Source: Linepithema humile
Lineage: Eukaryota > Arthropoda > Insecta > Hymenoptera > Formicidae
Assembly (NCBI RefSeq): GCF_040581485.1
Contig: NC_090128.1
Coordinates: 12,400,001-12,464,000, forward strand
Length of the DNA stretch: 64,000 bases
Reading direction: 5' to 3'
The notes under the pieces: generated by a model
Told to the model about the DNA's origin: nothing
What the model saw: only the letters and a program-made list of their open reading frames with translations
The model's database searches: none
In this document: positions 47,291 through 61,875 of the stretch, piece after piece
Layout of the letters: every line of letters starts with the position of its first letter
How positions within the stretch are numbered: the stretch's first letter is position 1
Made by a program: the position numbers and the translations under genes

Positions 47291-50200
47291 GAACGGATCG
47301 ACAGTGATGCAAAATGAAGGCTCAGCTTTATTAATGTTATTCGACGAAGAGGCACAACGACGTTCTTTCACACAAGACCCATTTAAGCGCTTATCAGTGC
47401 CGTCTAGGCAGAAAATTATCCTCTCTCGAGCGAGCAGCACGTGTTCGGTATTAACATTTCGTACTGTTTTATATTACATCGGGTATACCGGGTGTCGCCG
47501 CCGGCGGATTGAGATGAGTCGACGTAAGAGTCGACCGATGGCGACTTGAAGTCTTTAAAAATGACGTCATACCGATGCGAGACGCATGAAAATTGGTGAA
47601 CCGCGAGCGGACGAAAAACAAAAAACGGGACCGGTATCGCATGGCATTGACATCGCGTTTTCAAGGTCGCACGTAGGTAGAAACTGGTACGCATTTGTGA
47701 CGCAATCGTGTGTGAACCTGTAACTCGAGAGCGTCTCGTGCGCGGCGACAATTAGCGCGCGCGGTTACGTCGGTTTGCGGCCGCGAAAGGCAAACGCGCG
47801 CGACGAAACCGGCTTCCATTAAAGTCGGGCATTACGGTGACATTTCTGTCAGGCCGTTGCCGCGGAAATCATCGGCGAGAGCTTTGTTCTTCTTTTTGCG
47901 CACGCTCTGGGATTGCTCCGACACTTCTCTATCCGTTTTTTTCTTTCTTTTTTTTCTTTTTACGCCAGCAGTTTCTTTAACCTTTATACGGGCGAGCTGT
48001 TCTTTCAATCAAAGAAAAATGCTGCGACTGCTGGAATAATTGTTCGAAAAGATCAAATGCGAGCGAGCGAGTGGAGAAGAATTTTTTCCAAATTTATTCG
48101 CCATCGAAAAATGAATTGTCGCTATAATAAGCTAGTATTAAAAGTGCCGAAGAATTCCGAATGTGCCATTTTTTCGGACCGCGCTTTGTTCGCGCCAGAA
48201 TAGCTACGATGATAATGGGCAGTTTATGCTGATGAGCGCAAATGGATTAAAGGTTGCGTCCTGGTCTTCCGTCCTGCCGGCGGTCTTGATTAACACAGTG
48301 ACCCTGTTAGCAACTACGAACCGAGTACTAATAGTTTTACAATGTAGACTCTAATTATCTTTCAAGAATGCGCTGCTATCTGCGCAATTTCAACATCGTT
48401 TTTATTTCACGTTTCATATAATAATTAAATGTAGAATTTTTAAAATATTGTCACACAGTTTTAATAAATGTATTACGCGACCCAAATTTAAATATTACAT
48501 TATTTCCGCATTTCATAAATATTTATTAAGTACAGGATGTAACATTTAAATTTGACCGTACGACGCATTTGTCACACGATCGAGGATTAAAGAGCGGAAT
48601 GCGAAAGGCCATTTTCGAGCCGTCGTGAAATTTACGACGAACGCGTCGTTAAATCTGCGCCATAAATGTTAATAAGACCGTCCGGCCAGGAGCGACACAT
48701 TTCACGAGGACTAAAGTTCCACTTTAAGGCCGATCCCGGTCCCTACGGCCGTCCTGGGCGCCGTTCCAGAATCCTACTCTCACACCGATTGCGTTCCGAA
48801 TACTGGACCGCGGTGATGTGTTTCGTTTTAATGCCCCGGAGGATATATTTCGTTCTCCCCAACTCCCCCCCCCCTCCCCCCCGCTTCTTTGTCAGACCCC
48901 TTTTCCGTTCTGCTAAACTGAAACCGGTCACGTGCTATCGGCTTCGCGCTCGGAATTCTATCGGGCTGTCTTCGATCTTTTACCGAGAGAATTAGCTCAG
49001 TGACTTATGTACAATGTTGTAAAAAGTGGCTACAAGGTGTAAGGACGTTTGAATTTGTTGTATCACACGTGTTGTATTCACCTGCATTTTCGAGGCTTAA
49101 AGAGCGAAATGTGGACGGCGATTTCCGGGCCGCATCTTCTTATTTATCATTCTTTGAATCAGCACAAGGACGTCGGAAATTTAAGCTTTATTACCATTTG
49201 TGTCAATGCGTTCGATAACAGTAAATGAACAGTAATTTAAAATATCAAAATTATTACGGTAGTATACATAATAATTAAGTTTCATCTGCATGACTTGTTA
49301 ATTTTATATCCGTATATTTTCATTTATAAAATTAATTTGAAAGGATTTAATTAACAAATCATCAATGATTCAAATTAGATGGTTATGAAAATTCGAAGAG
49401 CTGTTGTTTTTCTCACAGAATACAGTATTTTACATATTTAGGATTAAAATAATCATTTAATTAAAAATAATTACGTATTTTGAATTCTAGAAGACAAATT
49501 CTGAATAATGTGTTTCGTTTTAAGATCTCGCTTCTTAACGGATAATATTACGAATTTCGCCGCATTTTCCGCGTGTACGGGATTCTAAAGGATTTTCCGG
49601 CTTGACGGAAGATACCAGAGGTGAAACTTTGCGCATATATTTACGATCGACCGCGCGCGTTACTTTCCGATAGAAAGTTAATTAATGCGCATATTCTTTC
49701 TGCTACACCTATACCTTCCGACTTCTTTACGACGAGGCTCGCCTTGCGAACGTGTCGAATGCATAAATAATCGGCGCGTTTTCGATCGTTCGCGCGCACG
49801 GATAACTTACTTCGCTATGTCGGGCGATGACGGGGCGTGATCCAACGGAAATAGACGCGCAACATACGGGTAAACAGTCGTTGCACCACCGCGATACGTC
49901 ATTGTTCATCGTCGTAACGCCCAAGTCAAACTAAACGTCCGCGCTCATCCTAGCGCAGCTCGGAGTAACGGACTTTATTATGAAAGCAAATAAATTACAC
50001 CGGGCGAGCCGTATTATTCCTCGTGCACTTCTCGGCGGCGCGTTGCACTTCGGACGAGCGTGGATGGCATGCAGCACACGTCCAGATTAAATTACGGGAA
50101 CATAATTTCTTTTCTTAATTTTGCAGAATCGCGCTTCTCGCGCGGGTGCGCGGATCAAATGTTGATTCAATGCGAAGTTTCTGTCCGACGCGCGACAGAA

Positions 50201-51509
50201 ATATTTCCATAAGTACGCGAGCGACGTCTTATCGTTTTAAGAGTGTTTATCTTCGATATTAGCTCGTTTCACATCCGTCAGTCGAATGATCTCCGGCTTG
50301 ACATTTCGAGTGGGGAGGCGCGCGCTCACGCAGACGGCGGAGGTGACGGCGGGGGTCAAAGAGCTCAATGTAATTTTTCCGGCATAGACGATCGCTCGTT
50401 TCTCCTATCGAGCATTAGGAGCGCGCAGCTGCCCGCGTTCCTCCCGTCGGTATCAATTTGGTGTACTCGCCTCTTGACCCCGAGGCAAACGGCCATTAAT
50501 TCACACTTATCTCCCGGCGACGCGCGTACAGCTTTCGCGGAGAGCTCTCGCGCGGTTCCTCCATACACTCGCATCCCCACGGACGGCAGCGAAACGAGCC
50601 CTTATTGGATTCTCTTGGCGGTGCTACCGCGATCGGCAGACGCAACCGCTTGTAAATGCAAATTGGCAGTGCGCTTCAGATGCCGCGGTCGTTAAAAATA
50701 GATATATCCGCGGGCGGAGTACGCGTTAGCTCAATGAGTTCGATTATACGAGCCGCCGCGCTTCTTGGAGGAATTTCAAGCGCGCGTGTTGAACGCGCGC
50801 TTTTGAACGCGATTGTGAAATTTCTCATCGGCGAAAATCATTTCGACGCCGACTTGAATTATGGTATTTTACCGCGCGAACCGGTTTGGTAATTAATCGG
50901 CGAATCGATACTAATCGGCGATAATAATCGAAACGGCAGCAATTTTCGCTTCGCCGAAATGTCGAAGCCATGATGAAATGAATTAATAGTTGAATTTATA
51001 TTAATTCAATGCGGCCTAAAGCAATTTTATTTATTTCGATTCAACGTGAATTATAATTTCGATGTTTACGTCGCTGAGAACATCTTGCGAAATCGCGCAG
51101 CGAATTATTACGCCTCGGTGTGCAACAATTAAAATCGGATTGTTGTGTGTTTAACTTTGTACCGGTTAATTCTCAATTGCGTTATTTACACGGGCATTTT
51201 CGTGGTTTCGACTGCAAGACCAGACCGCAATAGCCGGGGCTTGATCCATTGTTCAGGAGCTGCGAGCGTGGTAACGCGACGGAAGCCGCCTCGTGGCAAA
51301 ACGTTAACGGCGATAAGCAACGCATCTCGACGTGAGACATGACATTAATAGAAACTTGTAACTTGGCACAAGTGTTTTGCGCTGCGAATGCAACAACGTT
51401 GCCATTAATATACCGCGAGAGAAAGAAAGAGAGAGAGGGAGATCTTGTAGAGAGCAAGAGGTGGAGTTCGTCGCACGTTTTACTCCTTTCCGCCCGTAAA
51501 AGTAATCGA

Positions 51510-51510
<1 letters not shown>

Positions 51511-51541
<31 letters not shown>
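51511..51541. repeat. (GCC)n trinucleotide run
   Basis: Ten GCC units followed directly by a PstI-type ctgcag. No reading frame through it is supported as coding. Confidence 0.9.
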
Positions 51542-51689
51542 TGCAGACTCGCGCAGCACGCTTGCAGCCCTGCACGCCGGGTTGCATAAGAGTAGGCGTC
51601 GGCGTCCTCCAACGTCTCGCTACGCCAATGATTGCGGCATCGGCCCTAAGGACACACTCTCCTAGCATCGATATCTCTTTCTCGATATT

Positions 51690-52205
51690 GAATATTATTA
51701 ACATTTTTTATCATAAATATTAATCGAATATCGATACCTAAAAAAATATAACTTATGTGGAATTATTTATACTATGAAAGATTCATTACAGAAGTATTGA
51801 GATTTCTATGAGATTAGTTGATAATAATTAAAATTTTTTGTAATGATAGATAAGTATTATTAGCATTTTTATAGTCTTAAATAGGTGTTAGCTAAGTATT
51901 GACTCGTAAAATTTATTATAGGCTATCTAATTTCACGGTATTGATATTCATTAGACATTATTTATTGAGATATTAATAATGGCAGTAATTAAAAGAGTTT
52001 TTGTAACGATAAATGAATGTTATTAGCATTTTTTATCTGAGACAGATATCAGCTAAGTCGATATTTAAAATTTATTATAGACAAACGAATTATGCGATAT
52101 CGATGTTATTGGAGATTCTCTTTGGGAGATGTTGCAATGTAATGCGGAATTATTTGGCAATAATAAAGAAAAAGTTTTTGTGCTGATAAATTAATAATTA
52201 ATAAC
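51690..52205. repeat. Diverged AT-rich tandem repeat, period about 165-175 bp
   Basis: Related units begin near 51840 and 52003 with a partial one near 52180. They share ttgtaatgata or ttgtaacgata, tattattagcattttt or gttattagcatttttt, a gttagctaagt or atcagctaagt segment, and aaaatttattatag. A fainter copy seems to precede at about 51690. Confidence 0.6.
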
Positions 52206-55200
52206 TTTATTCGCGATAACAGCAAATGAAGGTGTCTGTGTCGTATTGAATTGTGGCGGAATGACGGCTAGACATCGTCGCTCGATTTCACGTTGCTAAG
52301 GATTTAATAACCGTGTGTATTCGATCGCGAGTGCAAGTTTGATGTCTAGCCATAAATTTGCCGACGATCTCCATCGCGCGCGGCGCGAATAAATGCTGAA
52401 GCCAGTGCCGCCGCCCGGTTCGCGTCTAATGAATAATGGACGGCGCAATTCCGAAACACCTGATAACACCTTTGTTTCTATCGCTATAAACGTGATAACG
52501 ACAAGGTCGGGTAAATATATTGCCGCAACGGCAATTACGATACCGCGTTCACGATCCCGGAACGCTCATCTCGGAGAATGTCCCTTTGCGCATACATCAC
52601 GTTAGGAATCTCGCCACGCATTTTACCGCATCTTAATTACACATTTATTCTCGTAACACCCACGCTCGCATTTGCATCGGCAAACAATCCACGAACGAAC
52701 CCGAATTCCTCTCGAATTCCTCCGACGAAATATCGCGATGAAAGAAAAAGAGACGCGCGTAGCGACGCCAAGCTCGTCCCTTACGTCAGCGAGTATTTAG
52801 GTCACTGGTTTACAAGGGCGACGGCCCTTTTTTCGCGTGAATCTCAAAAGTCCGCGGCGGAGCGTTAGCCGCGGAGGGTCAGCCACCTCGTCTCAAACAG
52901 CACGCGCGTTACCGAGGCGAAGGGCCGGTTGAATAGGCGAGGGGCAAACGGCCGCTAATAGCATTTTGACGAGCCACTCGGTACCACGTTTGCGCGACCC
53001 CGGTGTTGCACGACGACGACAACGACAACGGTTGTGGTGTCTGGTGCGGCGCGGCGTGTTCTGCGGGCGCAGGCGGGGGCCCTCTCACTCTTTAGTTCAT
53101 TGGTCATTCCGACGTGCGAGAGAGTGTCGGTGACTCAACCGCCTGCATTCTATCCCTGCCGACGTTTGCCCTCTCCGACACATACGCGGTAGAATGCTCT
53201 CCTCGCCCCGATTCTAGCGTTCACTCTTACGCCCGCATAACACGGCTCCGCCGCTACGGCTACGCCTCACAGCCCTGTCGTCTACTCTCGATACTTATCG
53301 TAGAACGAGTTAGCGTTGCAGGGCCGTGTCCGATATCGGCGAGGCCCTCGAAGGTCCGGAAGAAAATCCGAAAAGATGGTTGTCGCGACACATTTTTGCG
53401 CTCCTTAAAACTCAGTCTCGATTCTGTTCCTGTTGAATTTCGTTTTATGTTTTTCTTATTTTTATCATATTCGTGATTATAATCTCTGACGCATCAACGT
53501 CAGGCGTTGTAAAATTATTCATAATTTGATTGACAAAATTTAGCGAAGAACGGATCGAGTGAGATTGCGCTGCGAAACTTTCGCTTAAACGCTTCTTTTT
53601 TTTCCGGCGTACCCTACGCGCTCCGTTACTTCTCCGCAGTAGAGCCTCACAATCACGGGCCTGAGGGGTCCCATATGCCTTCGCCGCGTCGAGACGGCTG
53701 TGCCGTCGTTCCTTGGGCCAGTGGCAGCGATTCTTCGCCCGCGTACGATCGAGAGACGTAGTCCGATCGCTGCTCGTTCGCCAGTGCACGTGTCGTCTCG
53801 CTCTTCCTGAATTAACGTATCGCGAACGCACTTCGTTATCGAAGCGCCACGATCCGACATCACCGAATGGACTTTTAATTTCCCGCGATATCGATAACGC
53901 GGAAACGGATTAGACGGCCTTATCGAATCTCTGCGTCGTTGTTGCGATGGCCAGGTGATGCGACGGCGACGGGGGCGGCGCTGATAAAAAGCTAATGAAA
54001 TGATCGATGAATGTATCGCGTAGTCGCGGAGCAGAAACGCGAGTGAGTCATCGATGGTGCAAGACCCGATAGCGTTTTTTTCGTTTCGCGCGCGGAAACA
54101 GGGAAAGCTCTGTGCCGAGCGCATTCTATTGCGAGCGCATTCTAGAAGACAGTACCTTGAAGAGAGACCCGCGGTAAACGTCGAGAAACGCGGAAGCTGC
54201 GCTCACGAGATGACCGAGGAATTTCGAAGTGCAATCGTAATCTTCGGCCGCCGATGATAGGTGACTTCCCGAACTGATGTCGGGCCAGAAAAAGATATCA
54301 GCGTGAAAGGCGCTCCGCATACTTCTCGCGTGACGATCTTCGGGCTTGTCAACTTTCCATGGGACTGTAATTTCGAGTGAAACGAAGGCGTGAAAACTGT
54401 ATCAACGCGTGGAAGCGAAACCGCATCGAGGCCGATTGTGCGCGACGATGATTTAGGAGAGTGCGTGAGTTTGTGGAGCAGGTATCATCGCGAGAAGCAT
54501 AATCGCGCGTGGTTTAAACAGCAGCGAGATCGCGCGATCGAGAAAAATCATCTCACAATGGTTCACACAAGTTACGCGCAATGGGCTTGCTTGCCGAGCA
54601 CGTACCGGAAAAAGGTTTGTACACACATAGCATTGTGCTCGCAACCTATGTGACGTATGTGTTAAGAAAGTATTAGAGAAGATGGGTTAAGTGAGAGGTT
54701 TCGAAATATACGGAAGAAAAAAGAGAAAAATTCGAAATTTTGCGGAGTATATTTGCTTTTAAAGATACATTAATTTGCTGCTACAATAAAATAATTTGTT
54801 CCCAACAAATGCCTTCTGCTAGCGCAGCGAAATTCTCGTTGCCGACACAAATATTGATGACAAAATAAAAATTAATTTGTCAGAGCGATATAATTTAATA
54901 AAATTATTTTCAGCGAGTAAAATTAGTGTTCGTAATGAATATCTTTGTTGTTCATATAATGACTAACATATTATACCAAAATTTTTTTTTTCTGTCTATA
55001 AATCTGTAATTTTACAAGCCTTGCTTTAAAATATAGTCGCCTCTAATTAGTGAGAATTGTATTGTTTATCAGAAATCAGTTGAATAACATTTTGGTAATT
55101 GTTGAAAATTGAAACTTACATAATTGACAAACAATTTCTTTTATTTTTCAAAAGTCTCTTTAAGTAGATAAGAAGTACTTTTGAAATAATTCTTCTTAAA

Positions 55201-56388
55201 TGCTCGTAAAGTAAAAGTAATCCATATTATATACTTTTATCTTTCAAATAAAAGTAATCCAGATGAAACGAGTAGTGAATTGGATAAATTTTTAATAGAG
55301 ATTCCTGAGAATAATTTTACATAAAAGCCGGCCGTTTATTTCGAACGTCTGACCCGATCTCCTTTTTTTCTGTCATTTTTTTCACGAAACCTCTCGTTTG
55401 CGACGAATATCGCGAATAGTTTCTCGCGGATTCGCGCGGCTTCGTCAGTCCCCGGCGGGGATTGCGTTCTTTCGCGAAAGGTGCCTTTAATTCCGTAACA
55501 ATCGTAACTTAAGCGAGCGCTCGGGGGCTTTAATTGCGAGCGAACTCTCCGGGAGAGCTGAATCCTCCGTTCAATCGGCGGGGGCCGTGGCTCGCGGCGC
55601 TGCTCAGGAAGCAGGCAGGCGCACTGGTATTTATCGGCTGGCTTACAGGCAGGATGTAATCATCCGACATATACGCACCAAAAAGGTGGATTCAAAGTCG
55701 ACGATTAAAGACAGAAGGACGCCGAGATTAGCGACGGCAGCGGTAGCAAACGTCATTCACAAGCTTTGATTTCGATTTAAATTTCGGAAATTTAACGCAC
55801 GCTCGGAAATTGCAAAAATATCTCGCGATCTGAGTATGGATTGACGCATGAATATAACAAAAACTTTTTTAGATTCGATGGAGGGGGGGGGGAGGGGAGG
55901 CGATGTGCGCGCTCTTTACTCCAGAATAGAGTATCGTGAAAGTATAGCTCTGCAAATATTTGCGCGCCCAACGTTTACTCGGTGCACACGCTCGCACACC
56001 TTGGAAAAAATATTGATCGAGGCCGCATTCTTCGAAGCAAGGCCATTCATAAAAGCTTCATTCGCTTATTGTGATCCCTTGAGGGCTTTTCCTCAGTAAG
56101 GAGAGAATCGTGGTGTAACACGTCGCGCTTTACAAGCGGTAGCGAAACACGGTTTCCGAATATTTCAGGTTTTTCGGGCGATTTGGAAAACAAATATGAA
56201 CAAAAATAAAATGAAATAAAATGAAATAAAATAGAAATAAAACGTCTCTCGCGGAAATTGCTGCCAGTCCGAGCGCTTTATTTACAAAAAAACGATCGAC
56301 CGACGCTTCGCCCGTCGAACTTGGATGGTGTCGTATTGTTAATAAAAAAACGGCGCTCGCGGTGCCTTTAGCTCGCTCGCGCTACCTT

Positions 56389-56430
56389 TATAAATAGCTG
56401 GTCGTCATGAAACTCGACTCTTAACAGTTC
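56389..56430 (+). promoter_or_regulatory. Candidate TATA promoter
   Basis: A consensus tataaatag at 56389-56397 is followed about 35 bases later by an initiator-like aacagttcg. No transcript can be assigned. Confidence 0.2.
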
Positions 56431-57122
56431 GTCCGCTCAATACGTCGATATCAGGTGCAGCGGTGCGGTCCTTCGGACGCTTCGCGTCTCGTCGCGTGTT
56501 CGCCCAGCGTTATTATCCGACGAATTGATCTTTACTCGATTCTAACAGCCGCCATTATATTCCCGGGCAACCTCGCAACCCCCGCGGGGTAAGATACTAC
56601 CGCGGGAAGAAAACGGAAGACACGGCGAACGCGCCTCTCGTTCCTCTCGCATGTCGGCGGCGGGACGTCAGTGAAAGTCACGTAGCCCGTTGATTGCGGT
56701 CTTGTTCAGGCCTCCGCCGTGCCACGCGAGCCTCTAATTGCATTATGCGTGTGTATGTGTGTGCGTGTGTGCGCGTCGTGCCCGTTAGGTACGCGGGTTA
56801 CGTTAAAATGTAACGCAATTTGCCGCCCGGAGAAAACGTCGCCGCGCCGCGCCGGAAGTAACCGATGAATCTTCTTGCGGAATCCCGACGATTCCGTCAG
56901 AGGGAAGGTATTTGTTAACCGCGGATGATGGTGAAAAAGTCGAGAGAGAGAGAGAGAGAGAGAGAATGTTGAATATCGCAATGTTCAATTATTTTTGTGT
57001 AATTTCGAATCTGGAATTCTGACGGAAAATGTCGATATTTATCGACACGGAAAAGCCGCGGGTTAAAGCGAGTTTTAAATCACCGTGGAACTATGGCGTG
57101 TGTATCAGAAAACTCGAGAGAT

Positions 57123-57190
57123 GACGGGCGGTATTTGAACTCTGACCACCCAGGTTGGAGTCCGAGCTGTTATCCGCTATACCAGAGGTT
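57123..57190 (-). repeat. tRNA-like fragment, possible tRNA-derived SINE
   Basis: On the minus strand tggtatagcgg (57184-57174) fits the A box of a tRNA-type pol III promoter, and gttcaaatacc (57140-57130) resembles a B box with one extra base. Spacing is right. The T and acceptor stems do not pair well, so this is not an intact tRNA gene. Confidence 0.35.
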
Positions 57191-59676
57191 CTCAAATACC
57201 AGCGGGATTTGCTTTGATCCGGGAAGAACTTTCCATACCTCAAAGCCGCGCGGTTTCTCTTATTTTGCGTATCTATCTGATGAAAGAAGATTCCGCGATT
57301 AGTACGTTGATTTCGAATGGCGACGCTAATGCTCCGTCCACTTTGTGTATCCGATGTCGCAGACATCTCTTCACATTTATTTGTCATCGCGAGTGGGACT
57401 CTGCTGACTCCTTTTTGCCAACATGTAGTGCACTGCGCCCGACGTTGCAGACGGCTCAAGTGGGCTTCTTTGTAAACGGACGAGAGTACAAGGCACAAGG
57501 GGTGCGCAAGAAGCTCACGGTGGCCGCAACGTTTCTCTCGGTTTATGATTAACGTCGTAACAAGAGCGGCGATTGTAGCTAATTAATTCCAGACCGGCAA
57601 TCTGGAACCGATACCCTCCAAAAACGCGCGCAGTTGTAGATTTCTCTAGAGCACTTGATAGCGTCTCGATCACTCTCTCTTGTATACTATATACATAGCC
57701 TAATATAAAAACACAATTCTTTACTTACGCGATTATAATGTTTTTTTTAGAAAAAATAACAAACTTGAGGCATAAAAATTTTTTTCTTAAGCTCAGAATT
57801 GATTTAAAGTTATAAAGATCTTAATTAGACTCTAGTTATTAATTTCACGATTAGAAGTCAAACGTGGACTAAAAAGATTAAGATTTTTATAATTTCGAAT
57901 TAATTCTAAGCATAAAAGATATTAATCTTACGCACTGCGCAGCTCTTATTTGTGTGTTTCTTTAGTACATTGATTATAAAGAAAAAGAAGTCTTTGCTTT
58001 CGTTTAAATGTAAGAACAATATTATCTCTTCTTCAAAGTTTACTTCAATTTTATTTAAATTCTCGTTTATAGAACGAGAATGTTAAATATATATTTACTC
58101 AATACAAATGTCACGAGTGAAATTAAGCTACTAATGGGATTCCGATGACGTTTCGGAATGTGTCTGGCAGTAGCATGAATGCTAGTTAGGATCTAAAAGG
58201 TTAAGGTCAACCAGATTAATCCATTAACATTGACCCGAGGCGTGTTAACCGCGCCTATCGCTTTACGGCGCACCCACGCGCCGAATAACGTCAGGTGGAA
58301 TCGCTCGATCTCGTATGCAGCTCGTATCGTTGACCCAAAATCTTCACGGTTACGCGGCTTATCGCGCGCGTTGTACACACCTCTTACGTTGGCATTACGA
58401 GGCGTGTTCGCGACCGACAATCGCACTGCGATCGCGTAATGATTTCCGATCGAGGTCGCGTCGCGCCGCAAGTACACATATGGGTTCCACGACGAGATAT
58501 CGAATGAATTGTGCGATATGTGATCGCAGAGAGCGAGCACGCATGATAATTAAACGCGAGAAGTATCACACGAGCGTGCGTAAAGTAGCACGCTCGTTCT
58601 GCACGCGCGTGTGTCGCATAACGGAAACGTAAGAAGGTCTCGCATAAGGAACCGCGATCTCGTATTGTGTATCGCTTTAGAAAAACAGCCTTGTTTTACA
58701 TAGAATGACCATTTTCAGCATTGATTAGCTTTAACCGACGGCGAAAACTTGTCGGCGGAATTGCTAACACGAAGAATGAAGCGTCATCGTCAAAGGAGAA
58801 AAAAGTTAAACATTTTTTTTTTTTTTTTTTTTGATCGGCAATTTTGTCGATAAATTTGAACTGTCGGTTAAAATTAATCGACGCTGGAAACAGTCACCTA
58901 TAATCATTCAGCGTGTATAAAAAATTACGCCCAGAGTCGACGTTTGATAAAACGCATCTTTAAACTTCGGAACAATTTTCAGAATAAAACTTGTTTCTTT
59001 GAGAAGAAAAACATCGCGGCGGGTATTTGCCGAGGGATGCTTGGTAATTATAATTTTTATATTAATACCACGCTTAGCGATGCGATTTGAATTATTTACG
59101 ACGGAGATGCATCGCCGGGTAACGCGTGTGCACAACGTCCGTGCGGGATGATGCGGGATTACGTCGGCTCGGACTCGGGAGGAAGATGAGGAGCCTCGGG
59201 GAGTTGGGGGAGCGTGGGATGGACCGAGATGAAGACGAAAAGCGAGAGACGGAGACGGGAATGGCGCGGTCCGCGGCGCGGAGGGAGCGATCGCGTCGAG
59301 ATCCCGATTCTAATATTGTCCTAGGCATTGGCCGGTCGCCTCTCGTCTCAGTGAACAACCGACCGGACACGGGCTGAATACACGTTTCGTTGCGGCTTTT
59401 TTTTTTGTCCGGCGGAAAAATTTCCGCGACCATTCGCGAATGGTGTTTCGCGGTAGTTTCACGCGAAGTGAGAAAATATCTGGCGGCCGCGGTGTTGCGG
59501 CGTCGTGAAAAGCGGGTTCGGACGTCGGTGACGGGAAAGCTCGCCGGAAAATCAATGGAGTAAAGCGTCCAGGAGAAAATACGCGGTGAGTGTGGCGACG
59601 AGAATTTGCGCAACGGCGAAATTCGAATAGTTCGAGCTGAGGATCAAATTCGCGACAACTTTTTTAGCATTGCGAA

Positions 59677-59703
59677 AGAGAGAGAGAGAGAGAGAGAGAG
59701 AGA
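59677..59703. repeat. (GA)n microsatellite
   Basis: About 13 GA units; a similar tract is at 56942-56965. Confidence 0.9.
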
Positions 59704-61840
59704 AGGCGAATATTGCGAGAAATGTACAAGAGCTGTTAAAATATGTAGAGGCGAACGAATGTAGAATGTTCTAGAATACTGCAGAATTGATCTCATATCC
59801 TGCAGGACATCTTTATAATCAATTTGCTATCGATTTTCCGTCAAACGTCGCGGTAACAGTTATTGAATTATTAGTCGCAGACTGTCGAAAAAACTTGTAC
59901 TAATATTGGTTTAACATTAGCGGCGAGAATAAATTTTCATTTGGAACAGTTGTCACTTGTCGTTGGAGACGTTACAGAATAATCTTCCGCCGTTATCAAT
60001 GTACGTATATATTTTTACGCCACGATTCAGCCCGTTCTCGCTGACGACGACGTGCTCCACTTTTAAGCACACGTCATCGGCAAATGAAGCGGACGAAAGC
60101 TTTTAAGCGCAAAGCAAAATACCGTTTTCTCCTCTTTTCTCTCGCAGTTCCACTAAATTGTACTCCTCTACGTTTCCCGTACTTAGAACGAGACAAGTAC
60201 GTACTTACGTCTTGGGAAGAGAGAGGAGAAAAGATAAAAACAAATATAGAAAGTATAGGCAACAAGAACTGCATCTAGGCTTCGCATAATCAGCCGGAAA
60301 CCCGGCGATTTTTTTCCACTTAAAGACACATACATATTTCAAACGTGTTTCGAAGCGCCGTGTAAATTTTCATCGTCACCAATAAGAAATATCAAGCGTA
60401 AATTGTCTGGACGTTGCACTTTTATCGGAAAACGTGTGTGCACGAGTATCGACAGCTGCGAAATGATTTTGCAGGTTTCGTGCTATTTCAACCATATTTT
60501 CATCCGTCTTTATATTCCCGTCGACTTTTTTTTTTCATTCATCCAATAGTTTTTTTGTCTACTTTACACCGGAGGAATTTTTTTACATCGCCGAAAGGAC
60601 TGTTCGCGCTGCGATTCGAACGCGGTGAATTTACATCGGCTAAAAACGGTAGCGCAAAATCGATCGACCAGCCGAGTACGGGTCACTATTGTGCAGGGTT
60701 ATTATCGGTCGACTTGCGAGTGACATCGATAGCATCGGTTTGACCCGGCGCGTGAAACGATCGATTTTTTTTTTTTCCATGCAAATTAAAGACGATTTTT
60801 CGCTAAAATGCGGAATCGAAAGTACGATTGGAATGTAAGTAAACGGAAGAAAAATTTTCGCGATTATTTCACGCAAAATGTTTGTTTCGTGCAAATTTTG
60901 TATATTTACTTTGTATATCGCGAAGGCGAACACGAACGTTCGGTACGTTCGAGAAACTTGAGACGGGAGGAGTGTGGCTATTTTCAATTCGGAAAGCCTC
61001 GTGCAAGCTCATCGATCGAAGGTCATCGGGTGGCCGAACGCAGGCACGAGCGTCAAAGAACTCGGCGGCATTGCGATACACTTTTATCGGCATTATGTCC
61101 CGCGGTCGAGACATGTCCGTCGGCAAACACGTCTCGCGCGGGTCGCGCTGTATTTTTAAACGAATTACCTCGCTGGCGCGTTTTCGCTTTCGCGCTAACG
61201 AGTTCCGACACGTGAATCCGGCCCGTGAATCGCATGCACCTCAGTCGTCGAAAGTGGATTCCGCCATTATTCATCCTCGTGTTAAAACATTTACCATTAA
61301 AGCGGCGCGTTCGCATCGGCTCAAGAATGGGAGGCGGTATAATGCGATGTAAGCCGCGATGCATAACGCGAAGCGATAAATCACGGTGGATCGGAAAATT
61401 GGGTGTGGAAATTAATTAGAGACTTAACCCAGTCTGCGACGTAATCCGCGGCTATTAGTGGTAACCGAATGCGGAGTCGGTTATCGATACGAATATTTCA
61501 TCCTGACTAATCCGCGGCCGCGGAGGAGCCTGCTGCATTTTAATTTATTGACTCCCGTGCGCGTGAGCGGCAGGAATTTCTTATTTATGCACTTTGTTCG
61601 CGAGTAATTAACAGCCATATTATCTCGGTAATGAATCGCCGCGGAAGATTGCTACTCGCTTTCCTTACGCGCGTAAAATAAGCAGAACATTTTTTCGAGC
61701 GTCTATTAAAGCGTCGAGTTTTTATTCGTCGTAAAATCTTGCCTTCACCTTGCACTCTCTCCTCGAGAAGAGTTATCGCTGGTATTGAGCTCTCTTTCTC
61801 TCTCTTCCTCTCTTTCTTCGTCTCCTTCTGCTCTGAACGA

Positions 61841-61875
61841 TATAAATAATCGAGGGTCGTACGACGCCAGTCACA
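61841..61875 (+). promoter_or_regulatory. Candidate TATA plus initiator promoter
   Basis: tataaata (61841-61848) lies 28 bases before the A of ccagtcac (61867-61874), which is close to the arthropod initiator TCAGT. The spacing is what is expected of a core promoter. It would drive plus-strand transcription, perhaps an alternative start of the PDZ gene or a noncoding RNA. Confidence 0.3.

Noticed and set aside
57214..57552. 112-codon plus-strand open frame
   Set aside because: No known domain, and it lies next to the tRNA-like repeat; coding is not supported.
60808..61352. Two overlapping plus-strand frames of 135 and 156 codons
   Set aside because: CpG-rich sequence with few stops; no motif, no conserved splice sites and no family match.
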